Shown here: piece by piece, positions 20,006 through 30,455 of the stretch
Numbering within the stretch: the stretch's first letter is position 1
Layout: the number at the start of each line of letters is the position of its first letter
Assembly: GCA_034769895.1 (NCBI GenBank)
Contig: CM068367.1
Coordinates: 350,983,111-351,047,110, forward strand
Source of the DNA: Magicicada septendecula
Lineage: Eukaryota; Arthropoda; Insecta; Hemiptera; Cicadidae
Length of the DNA: 64,000 nt
Direction: 5' to 3'
The notes under the pieces: generated by a model
Told to the model about the DNA's origin: nothing
The model's database searches: none
What the model saw: only the letters and a program-made list of their open reading frames with translations
Program-made: the position numbers and the translations under genes

Positions 20006-22195
20006 TTTGATATCTCATCCCTAAATATACCAAAGAGCATATTCTTAGCTGACCCGCAACTGAACTTTTCTTTACAAATCGACATATTACTTGGTGCCCA
20101 GTAGGCCTACTATTTACAATTGATTAAACCTGTCAAATTCATCCGCAGCCCACACTTTCCCATAATACAGGAGACAAAATTGGGATTCATCCTCGCGGGT
20201 AACCTGCCCTTTAATGTCGACATGACAAAACCTGTCTCATCATTCATAGCATGCGAAGATAATAATGCCATTTCATCGCAATTAAAAGACTTCTGGCAAT
20301 TGGAGGACGTTGCTGCTCATGCCCCCTCCGTTGAGGACTCAGAATGCGAAAGTCATTTTGTCGCTAACACTTTCCGCAATAATAATGGTAGATTTGTGAT
20401 GTCCCTACCTCGCAGGGTATACAATTCTCATTTGGGCGATTCTCTTCCCGGAGCTATTCGCAGGTTTCAATCACTGGAACTCAAGTTCAAGCAGAACCCT
20501 GCCGACATTCTATCGCGTGGTTGTCTACCCAGTTTTTTACACGGTCACTCACAATGGTGGTATGGTCCATCCTGGTTGTCCCATGAGTCATTTTCATGGC
20601 CCACCAGTGCTTTCGATGCCCATTCACCCTGCACTCATCCCGATCTTGAGCAAGAACAACGTAAGCAAGTCCAAACCACACTGGTTGCCGCTTCATCTAC
20701 ACCTAGTTATTTTGAAAACTACTCTTCGCTTTCAAAACTCCTTCGTGTATTTTCGTATTGCCTTCAATTCATTCGGAACTCGAGGCTTCCCATAGCTGAT
20801 AGAAACATTTCTTTTTTAACTTCCCATGAGTTACATGGTACACTTTTGATTTTTATTCGCCAGTCCCAGCGATCGCACTTTAGCATCGAAATCAAGGAAC
20901 TTGAGGCACAACGCTCTATTCCTAATAATAGTAAAATTCTTTCCCTTAACCCCTTTCTGGACAATGCGGGGATAATACGCGTGGGCGGACGCCTTCAGCA
21001 CTCCCAGCTTACCTATGATAGCAAACACCAAATCATACTCCACCCGCATTCTCATCTCAGTAAACTAATCATAGAAGGCGAGCATCTTTGTCTACTACAT
21101 GCTGGGGTACAATTGACTCAGTACTCTCTACGGCAGAAATACTGGATAATTAATGATAAATCGTACATACGATCAGTAATCCACAAATGTATCACTTGCT
21201 TTTGATTACGTGCTAGGGGCTCAAGCCAATTATTAGGACAATTGCCCTCTTCCCGAGTTACTCCTGCCAAGCCATTTTCTCAATGTGCAGTCGACTATGC
21301 CAGTCCTGTAATTATACGTCATGGCGGGCAGCGTTCCAAATCAACGTCAAAGGCTTATATTGCTCTATTTATATGCATGGCCACTACGGCCATTCACCTT
21401 GAATTAGTGTCAGATCTTACCTCGGACGCTTTCATAGCAGCCTTAAAACGGTTTATAGCTCATAGAGGTATCTCTTCACAGATATTCTCCGACAATGGTA
21501 CAAATTTTCGTCGTGCTAGCAGTACACTTCACGACTTATACAAACTTCTTCAATCTAACGGATTTGAACAGACTACCCAGGATTTTACCAGCGCCCAAGG
21601 AATCAAATGGTCCTTTATTCCCCCGTCAGCACCTCGTTTCGGCGGTCTGTGGGAGAGTGGAGTCAAGAGCGTCAAGTTTCATTTGCGGCAAGTTGTCGGC
21701 AGAACCATTCTTATGTTTGAAGAGTATTACACTATTTTAACTCAAATAGAATCCTGCCTTAACTCACGCCCCTTGTTCGCCATTTCAAATGACTCTAGGG
21801 ATCCCGAGCCTTTAACTCCAGCGCACTTTTTGGTTGGCTCTCCACTCACTTCACTCCCGGAACCTGACTATTCCAAAGTCAAAATTGGTCGTTTGGGCAG
21901 ATGGCAGCTGCTCCAAAGATTCACCCACTCTATATGGAAGAGGTGGTCAAAGGATTATTTGCACCAGTTACAACAACGCAACAGATGGCGCATCCAGTCA
22001 AAAAATTTGGCTCCCGGACAACTCGTCCTTATTTTGGAAGATAATTCCCCCCCTCTTCAGTGGAAACGCGGGGTAGTCACTCAGGTCCATTTGGGTCAGG
22101 ATTCACTAGTGCGCGTAGCGGATGTTCGCACCGCAAACGGCATCCTACGTAGGCCCATTCACAAATTATGTCCACTCCCAGTGGCCTCAGATTAA
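20006..22195 (+). pseudogene. BEL-1 pol: protease linker, RNase H end and integrase, RT missing
   Basis: After two stops the frame resumes at 20120 (KPVKFIRSPHFPIIQETKLG). At about 20490 the sequence jumps from the start of the RT domain (RRFQSLELKFKQN) straight to the segment just before integrase (PADILSRGCLPSF). This is an in-frame deletion of roughly 1.3 kb judged against BEL-2. The integrase then follows: an HHCC-type zinc region (VIHKCITCF, stop at 21203), the D-D-E core (AVDYASPVIIRHG, FSDNGTNFRRA, FGGLWESGVKSVKFHLR) and the C-terminal domain (PAHFLVGSPL, GQLVLILEDNSPP) ending at 22195. The integrase is otherwise open. Confidence 0.85.
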
Positions 22196-22290
22196 TGACA
22201 TTAGCGTCCATGCGACATGTACCATTGATTTGAACCTTATCGCATAATCGTGCTTCATGCCCGGGACATGCCCCGGGCGATAATAATATT

Positions 22291-22870
22291 ATGTCTTTCG
22301 GATTATTGTATTATTATGTATCATTATCATGTTATTATGTGTTATTGAATTTTTGGGACATTATTCTAATATTATGCATGTAAATTATTATGCCTTTTAT
22401 TATTGTATTATTCTATTATTACGTACTGTCAATTATTATGTCTTTCGGATTATTGTATTATTATGTATCATTATCATGTTATTATGTCTTATTGAATTTT
22501 TGGGATCATTATTCTAATATTATGCATGTAAATTATTATGCCTTTTATTATTGTATTATTCTATTATTATCTACTGTCAATTATTATGTCTTTCGGATTA
22601 TTGTATTATTATGTATCATTATCATGTTATTATGTGTTATTGAATTTTTTGGGATCATTATTCTATTACTATGTAATGTCAATCATTATGTATTATGTAT
22701 CCTTACATCAATTGGGTATGTCAATCATATTGTTATGTACTATTGAATTTTTTGGTGTCATTGCTCTATTGTTATGCATGTAAATTATTATGCCTTTTAT
22801 TATTGTATTATCATTTGTTATATATTATTGAATTTTGGTGTCATTATTCTATTGTTACGTAATGTCAATT
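22291..22870 (+). repeat. AT-rich tandem repeat, ~147-base unit, between BEL-1 integrase and 3' LTR
   Basis: The block starting atgtctttcggattattg recurs at 22291, 22438 and 22586 (spacing 147 and 148), with a more diverged fourth part up to about 22870. Hydrophobic open frames here come from the repeat and are not genes. BEL-2 has a different short tandem repeat in the equivalent place. Confidence 0.8.
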
Positions 22871-22910
22871 ATTATGTACTATTCACACAATGACTTTTGT
22901 GCGGGCAGTA

Positions 22911-23388
22911 TGTTAAACTTTGTACTTATAATATCTGCAATGCGGCATGTGACGTCATTCCCCCCGCTAACTGCTGCCGGCGTGTTTCACGCTCGCATCA
23001 GTCCAGCTAGTTAGTTAATTGTAAGACTCCGAACGGGCAACAAGCCTTCAGTTCGCCAGCTGCGGCTATATAACTATTTTCAATTCGGAATATTACATTT
23101 CAAATTTTTAGCATGATCTTCATGCACTAATACTTATACTTAGGCTATCTCTGCCTCAATTCATCATCATGATTTTCAATATTTAATTCAACTTTATTTC
23201 TCCGGCAATGTATGCCGCGCTATCCGGCACTGCACGCGCCATGCAATCACTTTCTTTAAACATTCAATAAACAATTAACTCAAAGAATATATGCAGTCCA
23301 CTATCTTATTTCATTTCATACCAGCCTACTCATCACCTAACGTTGTAAGACCAACTCAAGATTATTCGAGAGCGTCGAAGACGTAACA
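22911..23388 (+). repeat. BEL-1 3' LTR
   Basis: Direct copy of 17121-17605 with a small deletion near 22950. It is preceded by gtgcgggcagta, a purine-rich primer also found in BEL-2 (ggcaggcagta). Confidence 0.85.
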
Positions 23389-23393
23389 GTTAT

Positions 23394-24248
23394 TATTCCT
23401 TACAATTCCCTTTATCGTTTTTAACTCCCTGTCTTTTGTTTATGTCACTTTTAAACACTTCTCAGCTCTATAACAAAATGAATTGATTGCCGCCATTTTA
23501 TATCTATAAGGGTGGTAAGACTCTCTTGGTATAATTATATCAGAATACGATTCTTTCCTAAATATCCCAAAGTATATTTTTTCATTATTTTTAATTTCTA
23601 TATTTAAATCTAAGTAATTTTTTTCTTACCTCCTATCTCTTCTTTAAACTATAAGTTTTTATCCTTATTATTTACCTCATTTATAAACGCATGCACTTCT
23701 TCTATGCTTCCTTCCCAAATTACTAATACATCGTCAACCATCTAGTCCATAATTTTGTGTTGTCTTTATACTTAGTGGAATTTATTAATTGCTTTTCAAA
23801 ATCATTCGTGTATATTTCTGCAAGAATAGGGGATAATGAAGATCCCATAGGTAATCCTTTTTTCTATATATATAAAACTTGTTATTAAACCTAAAATAAC
23901 TTTGTCGAATTTTGTTGCTTCTCTGCTATATACACTTTTCCCTTGAACAAGGCCTTTCAGTTTCGCAACCATTATCAGGTTCTTCCTATAAACTTGAGGT
24001 TGAGGTTGTAGGAAGAACTTGATAATGGTTGTGAAACCGAAAGGCCTTGTTCGAGGGAAAAGTGTATATAGCAGAGAAGCAACAAAATTCGACAAAGTTG
24101 TTATGAAGACTGCTAACATAGAGAAAATAACTGATAAACCTAAAATAGTTTTGATTTACACATTCTTTAACTACTTTAATCAATTGTTTTTTATACCTGT
24201 ATTCTCCCATATTAGTATCATTTATTAACTTAATAACTTTATTTACTG
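23394..24248 (-). pseudogene. PLE-A reverse transcriptase, C-terminal half
   Basis: On the minus strand this encodes the Penelope RT: the segment after motif A (NKVIKLINDTNMGEYRY), the YFRFNN motif, LPMGSSLSPILAEIYTNDFE, a VDDVLVIWEG catalytic motif with frame disturbance next to it, and a thumb region ending in NSFCYRAEKCLK. It is interrupted by a 236-base foldback insertion at 23899-24134. It joins 17115 in register across BEL-1 and 26511 across the Tigger element. Several frameshifts; dead. Confidence 0.8.
23899..24134. mobile_element. 236-base foldback insertion in the PLE-A RT, 13-base duplication
   Basis: It is flanked by direct repeats of taaacctaaaata (23886-23898 and 24135-24147), which is PLE coding sequence duplicated by the insertion. 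Most of it is an inverted repeat: arms about 23899-23987 and 24012-24101, roughly 90% identical, with a short centre. The arms read like part of an unknown protein (KGLVQGKSVYSREATKFDK) in both directions. A long duplication plus inversion fits a retroelement insertion with an inverted 5' part. Confidence 0.7.
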
Positions 24249-24250
24249 TA

Positions 24251-26508
24251 CAGTACAAGCCCGATATAGCGCGGTTGTCGGGTGACATACTTTCCCCCGC
24301 GTTATAGGCGTAACCGCGGTATATAGGAAGGTGACCTGTACAGTGACAAATGATGGGGAGGGAGGACCGGGAAAAAGGCTACAGCATAATACACTACTAT
24401 ATACTGTACGTAAATTACGTCACCAAATGTAGAAATAAAAAATAAGAAAACTGTATTTTAATCCAATACGTATTTTAATCTATTTTAATCCAATGGAATA
24501 TAAAATACACTATTTATACATTGCTCACTCGACCTACTGTAGGCCTAATTGTTGGTCTTAAAAAAGTCCGTAATTGTTGTTTGACGGGATAATGCACAGC
24601 GTTTCTTTTCCGCGTATTGTTTTATAAATGCGAGGTGCAGCAGATGAACATTATTAGATTCACTTTGCCTCTCCATCCACGAAATTACTTTGTTTATGTG
24701 TATTATCACTTCACTAACATTTGGAATAACTTCTTTCACTTCCACCCATTTTCATTTCCATCATCGTCATCGTCTTCTTTTTCTTCGCAATTTGCATTTC
24801 GGACTGCATCGATGATATCTTTATCTCCTATACATTCTGTAAAAGGCTCACCGTTGTCAACTTCTGCCCAGTCATTCAAGTCATCTAGAGTGAAGTTGCA
24901 ATGCAGAGCACTACTCGCAGACTGTACATCACTATTAGTGAATCCGGCAACAGAGCAATTTCCATCGGCGATGTTTTGTTCAAAGGAACATTTCTTCCAG
25001 CAATTCTGAATCGTAGCCGTACTAATACTTTCCCATGCAAGACCTATTGAATATGCAACTGTTTTCAGGTTTATTGACTTAAGGTAAATTTCCATTTCCT
25101 CATCAGAATTCACTATAGCACTCAGAAGTTCACGGCGGTAATGCGCTTTAAATGCTTTTATGATGCCTTGATCTAATGGCTGGATCAGTGCTGTAGTGTT
25201 TTTCGGCAAGAACATGACTCCGATTTTCCCATCTCTTGACTGTAGCATATCAGCAGGTGGATGTGCTGGACAGTGGTCAAGGGTCAGTACAGCTTTTTCT
25301 TCGAGGTTGAGTGACCGCAGGTGGCTTCTCACAGAATTCTTCATGGAACCATTTACCGAAAATATCACTTGTCATCCAAGCATTTTTTGTATTACGATAT
25401 GTGATGGGTAATGACGTCATGTTAACATGTTGAAAGCATCTAGGATTTCGGCTTTTCCCTATACAGAGAGGTTTAACTTTGTGGCTGCCTGATTTATTTG
25501 TGGCAAACAGGAGGGTAACTCTATCCTTATTTATTTTTAATCCAGATTTATTTATTGAATTATTCACATCCAGAGTTCTGGTAGGAAGCATTCGAAAATA
25601 AAGAGCAGTTTCATCACAGTTATACACTTGATGGTCATTTAAATCGTTATCGATCATACTTTGTTTAATGCCTGAGGAAAAAGTGCTGCAGCTTCACTGT
25701 CACATGATCGTGCTTCCCCTTCAATGCTTATCTGGCTTATACCATGACGAGATTTCTATCGCGAAAACCACCCATCAGATGCATTAAAGTCACTGGTCCT
25801 GACAGAGGCACACCTTCACTTCGTTTTATTAAAAACCACCTGTACAGACACTCATCTAGTTCACTATCCTTACCTACTTTACTCTTTTTTCTTTGCAACC
25901 CCACTTCACTTTCAACTGTGTTCACAAAACTTTTAAGTTTATCTTCTTCCTTCATCCACCCTCTAATTGTTCCTTCTGGGATGCCACACTCACGTGATAA
26001 ATTTGCCTTTGACTCTCCGTTCTTCACACGATCAATTATTTTGAGTTTATCACTCACAGAATATGCTTTTCTTTTCTGCGGAATCACAAAACTCTACACT
26101 ATGCGAATTTATGACAAAGACTATACACTTTGATAAGATAATATCAGAGTATGATCTTATACTGTACTGTAATATGAGGGAGAGAAGGGATTTAGTTGGC
26201 TGCTTGCCTTGGCATGAATTCTTAGAAACGTAGAGACTGTAAATAGCTCGGGCAATTGTTTATGTCTACAGGTACACTTGAACTGGCAATTCTGGCTGTT
26301 GTTTACAACGCCGTTTCCAACAACAAGCCTTTGTTTACAATAAACGCAACGCATTCCAATGTTGTGGCTACGGAAGTCACGATAAACAATTCATAATTTA
26401 CTCACTCTCTACAAGTAAGAATTTTCGCTAATAACGAGCGACATACTCTTCACCGCGTTATATCCGAATCCGTGGTATATCGGACCGCGCTATATCGGGC
26501 TTCTACTG
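24251..26508 (-). mobile_element. Tigger/pogo DNA transposon inserted in PLE-A
   Basis: Terminal repeats CAGTACAAGCCCGATATAGC (from 24251) and its complement ending ...TACTG (26508), with TA on both sides (24249-24250 and 26509-26510). Length is 2258 bases. Subterminal copies of the GCGTTATA/CCGCGGTATAT motif lie inside both ends. It carries one minus-strand transposase with frameshifts. Removing it restores the PLE-A reading frame across motif A of the RT. Confidence 0.9.
24548..26087 (-). pseudogene. Tigger transposase pseudogene
   Basis: It starts MIPQKRKAYSVSDKLKIIDR at 26087, a Psq-type helix-turn-helix, followed by GTIRGWMKEEDKL. The CENP-B-type second DNA-binding domain follows (ECLYRWFLIKRSEGVPLSG). 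Frame breaks near 25740 and 25660. The catalytic core is split over two frames: YNCDETALYFRM (first Asp), CIGKSRNPRCF, AWMTSDIFGKWF, then LTLDHCPAHPP (second Asp) and ALIQPLDQGIIKAFK (third Asp). The C-terminus in a third frame ends QTTITDFFKTNN, a hallmark of Tigger proteins. At least four lesions. Confidence 0.85.
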
Positions 26509-26510
26509 TA

Positions 26511-27490
26511 ATATTGGTAAACATGTCCTTAACATCCAGTGATATCAATTTTGTATTTTCATTAATTCTAATATTTTCTAGTTTTTCTATCAATTTTACA
26601 TAATTTTCTATGTTGTATTTTGTCCCAAATTCATATTTCTCTTTCAATATTCTGCTAACTTCCTTTGATTATTTATAAATAGGTGCATTAATAAAAGAAA
26701 CAATCAGTCTAATTGGTTTTTCTTCTTTATGTATTTTAACCTGACTTTTAAAAGTTGGTTCTGTTGGATTACTTTCCATTAAATACTTTTTCTTATTTTC
26801 TTCTATAAATGTTATTTGTTTCATCCTTGACTGGTACTTACTTGTATAATCATACTTTATTTCTTCATATGGTCCTTCACTTATTAATGTTTCCATTTTC
26901 TTTATGTATTCGTCCTTTTTCAGTAGCACCATTGTGTTTCCTTTGTCTGCCTTCGTAACTATATATCATTCTTTTTTATTTTATTTTTTAGTTTAGTTAC
27001 AGTTGATCTGATTTTTTGTTCATTTTTTGTGTTATACAAATTTTTCTTAAATATTTTATCTACTACATTATTTATTTTACCTACTCCCCACCTTATTCGT
27101 TTTTTAGCATTTTCATTTCCTAGTTTTTGTATTATGCTTTCGCATTCAATGTTTTTTTATTGATTTAATTCTGGTGGCGGCGCGTATTTTAAGCGTTTTG
27201 CTAGCATTTCTTTTTCTTTTGAATTGAAAGTTACCTCTGTAAGGTTTATTACTCTTTTTTTGTAGTTATTTTTAGAGAGGTGTTCCTTTTTTATTTAGTT
27301 CTTTCTTATTAATTTATTTAACTTATCTACCATCTTTTTATTTTTCTTTCCCAATTTCTTTTCTACGTATCCCAAACCAAAATTATATATAATATCTCTT
27401 CTAACTCTACATACAAGTATATTCTTAACAATTCTATATGTCTGTCAGATCGGAATTAACAACCCAGAATAAAACAAACTCTTCACACCC
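26511..27490 (-). pseudogene. PLE-A N-terminal region and start of RT
   Basis: On the minus strand, broken frames read AKKRIRWGVGKINNVVDKIF (upstream Penelope N-terminal region), then EPTFKSQVKIHKEEKPIRL and VSFINAPIYK (the RT fingers), then KYEFGTKYNIENYV and motif A SLDVKDMFTNI, which joins 24248 across the Tigger element. Several frameshifts and stops. The 5' end near 27490 abuts an oppositely oriented hammerhead-like tail. Confidence 0.8.
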
Positions 27491-27496
27491 CCACCC

Positions 27497-27541
27497 GCCC
27501 GATCTGACGATGAGCTGAGAAGCTTGAAAGCACTAATCGGA
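27497..27541 (+). ncRNA. Hammerhead-like motif, family 2 (best copy)
   Basis: Plus strand: CCGAT, CTGACGA (27504-27510), stem II GAGCT-GAGA-AGCTT, GAAA (27526-27529), stem III of one G-C pair after A15.1-U16.1 with a two-base loop (GCACT), then A at the cleavage position and ATCGG, which pairs fully with CCGAT to close stem I. All parts of a minimal type I hammerhead are present. One unpaired base follows the CTGANGA box. It continues to about 27560 with the same tail found at PLE-A's other end, but in opposite orientation. Confidence 0.65.
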
Positions 27542-27561
27542 ATAATTTTTCTATAGTGGTG

Positions 27562-28193
27562 TAAAACGTATTCACTGTAAAAATGTTTGAAATGTAGTAG
27601 TTGTATGACTGTGTGTGTGGGGGGGGGGGTGTAAAATAAATATAAAATGAACAACAAATTTATATTAAAATTTAAATGTATTTAAAATATTACAAACATT
27701 TTAATTAAGAATGAAATAAACATCGAAAATGAACAAGCACATTATTTATAATTTGTGAAAACTGCAAAATCTGTTTGATTTATACATAATTACAAAACAA
27801 TTTTGCAAAATTTTTGTAAGGAACTTTAAAAAGCCAAAGGAATAAACAAATTCAAAAGTTAGATGATCTTGTCGTACACAACATTGATGACACTCACTAC
27901 AACTGGAATTTTTAATGCTTGCAAATATGCACTCAGTATCTTATTAAAAAACTGAAGCATCTTGATACCATGCTGTAGAACAATGGTTATACTGCAGAGG
28001 TGAAATGATCATTGTGGCCAAGAAGAACTGGCCAGACGGATGCGGAATGAGTAGTAGTAGTATATGTTGTTCATTCTTAGAGTGGTGCCTGATGTAAACA
28101 AAGTGGAGTGATATAACACTGAGGCATGTACAGTATGAACTTAAAATTTTCTTAACAACACAAACATAACCTAAAGAAGGGTAAAATCACTTA
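27562..28193. other. AT-rich spacer, nothing recognised
   Basis: It contains a short run of G (27621-27631) next to a TG repeat. No ORF or known repeat recognised. Confidence 0.5.
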
Positions 28194-28790
28194 CAGGAAA
28201 TTCGGGTAACTTTGCCCCCAGGGGGCAACTTTGACCCCCTATCATGATTTTTTTTTACTGAATATGCCATGCCTTCAGAATTGGAGATTTTGTTTTAACT
28301 TTTGTAGCAGTTGGCAGCCGTGTTAATCAGTTGTGAAAAAAAAAACAACAACAAGAGTTTCTGGCCAGATGGTCAGTCATTGCAGCAGGGGGGGCCATTC
28401 CGGCTTCCCGCGCTATCCTAGCGATCAGCTGTTGTTGGCGCGTGACGTCGACTGGTGGAAGAAATACGCGCGAGTCTTGATTTACCATGCAATCTTACCT
28501 GAACAATGTCCTACTTAGCATCTCTCTGCTGTTTACACGAAACATTAACAATAATTGTAATGAGCTATTCATATAGAAAAAGGATTAAACAACAAGATTA
28601 AATGGTTTGCGGCAAAAAATAATGGTAAAATCTATTTCTACATTTAATAGAAAAGTAAGCAAGTCTGTCCACATATAACATTGACAAAATGGCACAAGAT
28701 GTAAAATTAAGTCGGAAAGGACGCGATATTATATATATAATATATATTACTATAATATTTATGACTAAATTTACCTCAAGATATACTTTT

Positions 28791-28846
28791 TTCCTTTAGG
28801 AACATGTTTCGGGAGATCTTGTTCTCCCATCTTCAGCCTTCGCCAT
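28791..28846 (-). ncRNA. Hammerhead-like motif, family 3, minus copy
   Basis: Minus strand: AGG, CTGAAGA, stem II GGGAGA-ACAAGA-TCTCCC, GAAA, two-pair stem III closed by a two-base loop (ACATGT), T at the cleavage position, then CCT closing stem I. The geometry is the same as family 2 although the sequence is different. One unpaired T follows the CTGANGA box. It overlaps the end of the GIY-YIG ORF. Confidence 0.6.
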
Positions 28847-29370
28847 CTTGTTTCTGGTGAAGTATTTGTGTGTTGGCTTCTGGATGTTATTGAGGTAGTT
28901 TGTTGGTCTTTGGTCCTTTAAAGTTGCATTATTGTGTGTGGTTGTGGTATCTGTTTTTGTATTTTGTGTATTTTCGATGTTGAGTGCTTTGAATATTGTG
29001 TCATGTTTTGTGTTGATTTGTATTTGTTCTGGTATTAATTTGTTTTGTGTTTTATGTTTGTAAATCTGTAAATTTTCCCAAATGTTCATTATGGTGCCTT
29101 TGTGTGGTATATGTTTTATTAGTGTTACATTGGTTATGTCTGGGAATTCATGTCCTGTGTTTATTGCATGTGTGGCTAAATTGGATTTATATATATTTGG
29201 TTTTTTGTATGCATTTAGGTGTTCAAAATAACGTTTTTTTCAGCTGTTTTTTTTTGTTTGTCCTATATAACATTTATTGCAATCTTGGCATTCAATTTTG
29301 TATATACCGTTGGTTGTTGTATTATCTTTGTTGTGTGAGCTATTTAGATTTTGTAATTTATTTTTATTAG
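28796..29370 (-). pseudogene. PLE-E GIY-YIG endonuclease fragment (minus copy)
   Basis: Minus-strand reading from about 29370: GIYKIECQDCNKCYIGQT (GIY-YIG motif with a cysteine pair and a third cysteine), then, after a stop, RYFEHLNAYKK, LATHAINTGHEFPDITNVTL and NIWENLQIYKHKTQNKLIPE, ending near 28796 within the hammerhead-like region. RT is absent, so this is a 5'-truncated copy. One stop and frame damage near 29250. Confidence 0.75.
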
Positions 29371-29387
29371 TTTTGCCACATATACCA

Positions 29388-29772
29388 ATTTAGCCACACA
29401 TGCAATAAACACAGGACATGAATTCCCAGACATAACCAATGTAACACTAATAAAACATATACCACACAAAGGCACCATAATAAACATTTGGGAAAATTTA
29501 CAGATTTACAAACATAAAACACAAAACAAATTAATACCAGAACAAATACAAATCCACACAAAACATGACACAATATTCAAAGCACTCAACATCGAAAATA
29601 CACAAAATACAAAAACAGATACCACAACCACACACAATAATGCAACTTTAAAGGACCAAAGACCAACAAACTACCTCAATAACATCCAGAAGCCAACACA
29701 CAAATACTTCACCAGAAACAAGATGGCGAAGGCTGAAGATGGGAGAACAAGATCTCCCGAAACATGTTCCTA
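29388..29772 (+). pseudogene. PLE-E GIY-YIG C-terminal part (plus copy)
   Basis: Inverted partner of the minus copy: it starts at LATHAINTGHEFPDITNV and runs, open, to the same C-terminus. It lacks the GIY and YIG motifs, so it cannot act as a nuclease. Confidence 0.7.
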
Positions 29773-29777
29773 AAGGA
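29725..29777 (+). ncRNA. Hammerhead-like motif, family 3, plus copy
   Basis: Same parts as 28791-28846 in inverted orientation: CTGAAGA at 29733-29739, GAAA at 29759-29762 and CCT at 29769-29771. Confidence 0.6.
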
Positions 29778-29863
29778 AAAAAGTATATCTTGAGGTAAAT
29801 TTAGTCATAAATATTATAGTATTATATACATCAAGAAACGGACTGTAGCAGAAAGTGATTGAA

Positions 29864-29894
<31 letters not shown>

Positions 29895-29952
29895 TATTAT
29901 TCGTTAATTTTATATTAATAGAATTATTTCGATTGTTATTAATTTACTTAGA

Positions 29953-29998
29953 AACCTCTGATGATACTGATATTTTTCAGTGAAACGTGCGTCAGGTG
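29953..29998 (+). ncRNA. Hammerhead-like motif, family 1 (best copy)
   Basis: ACCT, CTGATGA (29958-29964), stem II ACTGA-TATTTT-TCAGT, GAAA (29982-29985), stem III CG-TG-CG, U then C at the cleavage position (GTC), and AGGT pairing with ACCT. All the elements of a minimal type I hammerhead are present. One unpaired T follows the CTGANGA box. It lies in the left arm of the P palindrome. Confidence 0.65.
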
Positions 29999-30362
29999 TT
30001 AAAACGAATATACGAAATTATACTACTTGCAGAAGAAACAAATTGAAAACATCACAAATTATATATATATATTTAATATGCCTGCGTGGGTGGGTGCGGC
30101 GTACGTGCACATGCGTGCGCGCATGAGTGCGTGTATAAACATTTCTATGTAGTATAATATATTTGAAACAAGCTTCCAATTATTATAATTATAATCAATA
30201 TCATAATCATTTTCTTTATCTACATTTTCATTGTTATAACGTTAAAAACTGAAGCTAGTACGTTTAGTTGTAAACATAAATACTTTTATCAACGAAATGA
30301 AAATGGTTATTTAGTTGATACATACCTTCATAGGTGACTTAAATTTTTGAAGACGAAGCTAC

Positions 30363-30455
30363 TCAGAGCCGACTCTTTGTTGCTGCATACTTTTCAAGTG
30401 ACTTGAGTTTGAGCTGTTTGTTCAGATGGCGGATTCTGATGAATGTTCTCGTCAA
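30363..30455 (-). pseudogene. Inverted duplicate of the P transposase C-terminus
   Basis: The minus strand reads TRTFIRIRHLNKQLKLKSLE and the same final residues as 31489-31574. It is part of the left palindrome arm and shows that the duplicated unit includes the last coding bases. Confidence 0.75.

Larger units (their letters stand above)
17121..23388 (+). mobile_element. BEL/Pao LTR retrotransposon BEL-1, RT-deleted
   Basis: LTRs of 485 and 478 bases (17121-17605 and 22911-23388) with TGTTAAAC...GTAACA ends, a 5-base GTTAT duplication, a primer binding site and BEL-type gag-pol. It is inserted in the PLE-A coding region. The pol part lacks the whole reverse transcriptase and RNase H, and there are a few in-frame stops, so it cannot move without help from another copy. 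The LTRs are very similar to each other, so insertion is fairly recent. Confidence 0.9.
28745..29830. mobile_element. PLE-E: head-to-head Penelope 3' fragments
   Basis: Inverted repeat with left arm about 28745-29190 (minus-strand Penelope 3' end) and right arm about 29388-29830 (plus-strand 3' end), near identical. The centre 29190-29388 holds the extra upstream part of the minus copy. Both arms end in a hammerhead-like motif and the same tail; tails face outward. It interrupts the left arm of the P palindrome within an (AT)n tract: the right arm at about 31945-31970 shows the uninterrupted form. Confidence 0.8.

Noticed and set aside
22329-22783. Overlapping hydrophobic ORFs that look like membrane proteins
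   Set aside because: They are produced by translation of the 147-base AT-rich tandem repeat in BEL-1.
22291-22870. Possible CRISPR-like array (regular repeats)
   Set aside because: Units are directly adjacent without unique spacers, and the host is a eukaryote.
24617-26133. Plus-strand ORFs of ~130 codons
   Set aside because: Complement of the Tigger transposase frames on the minus strand.
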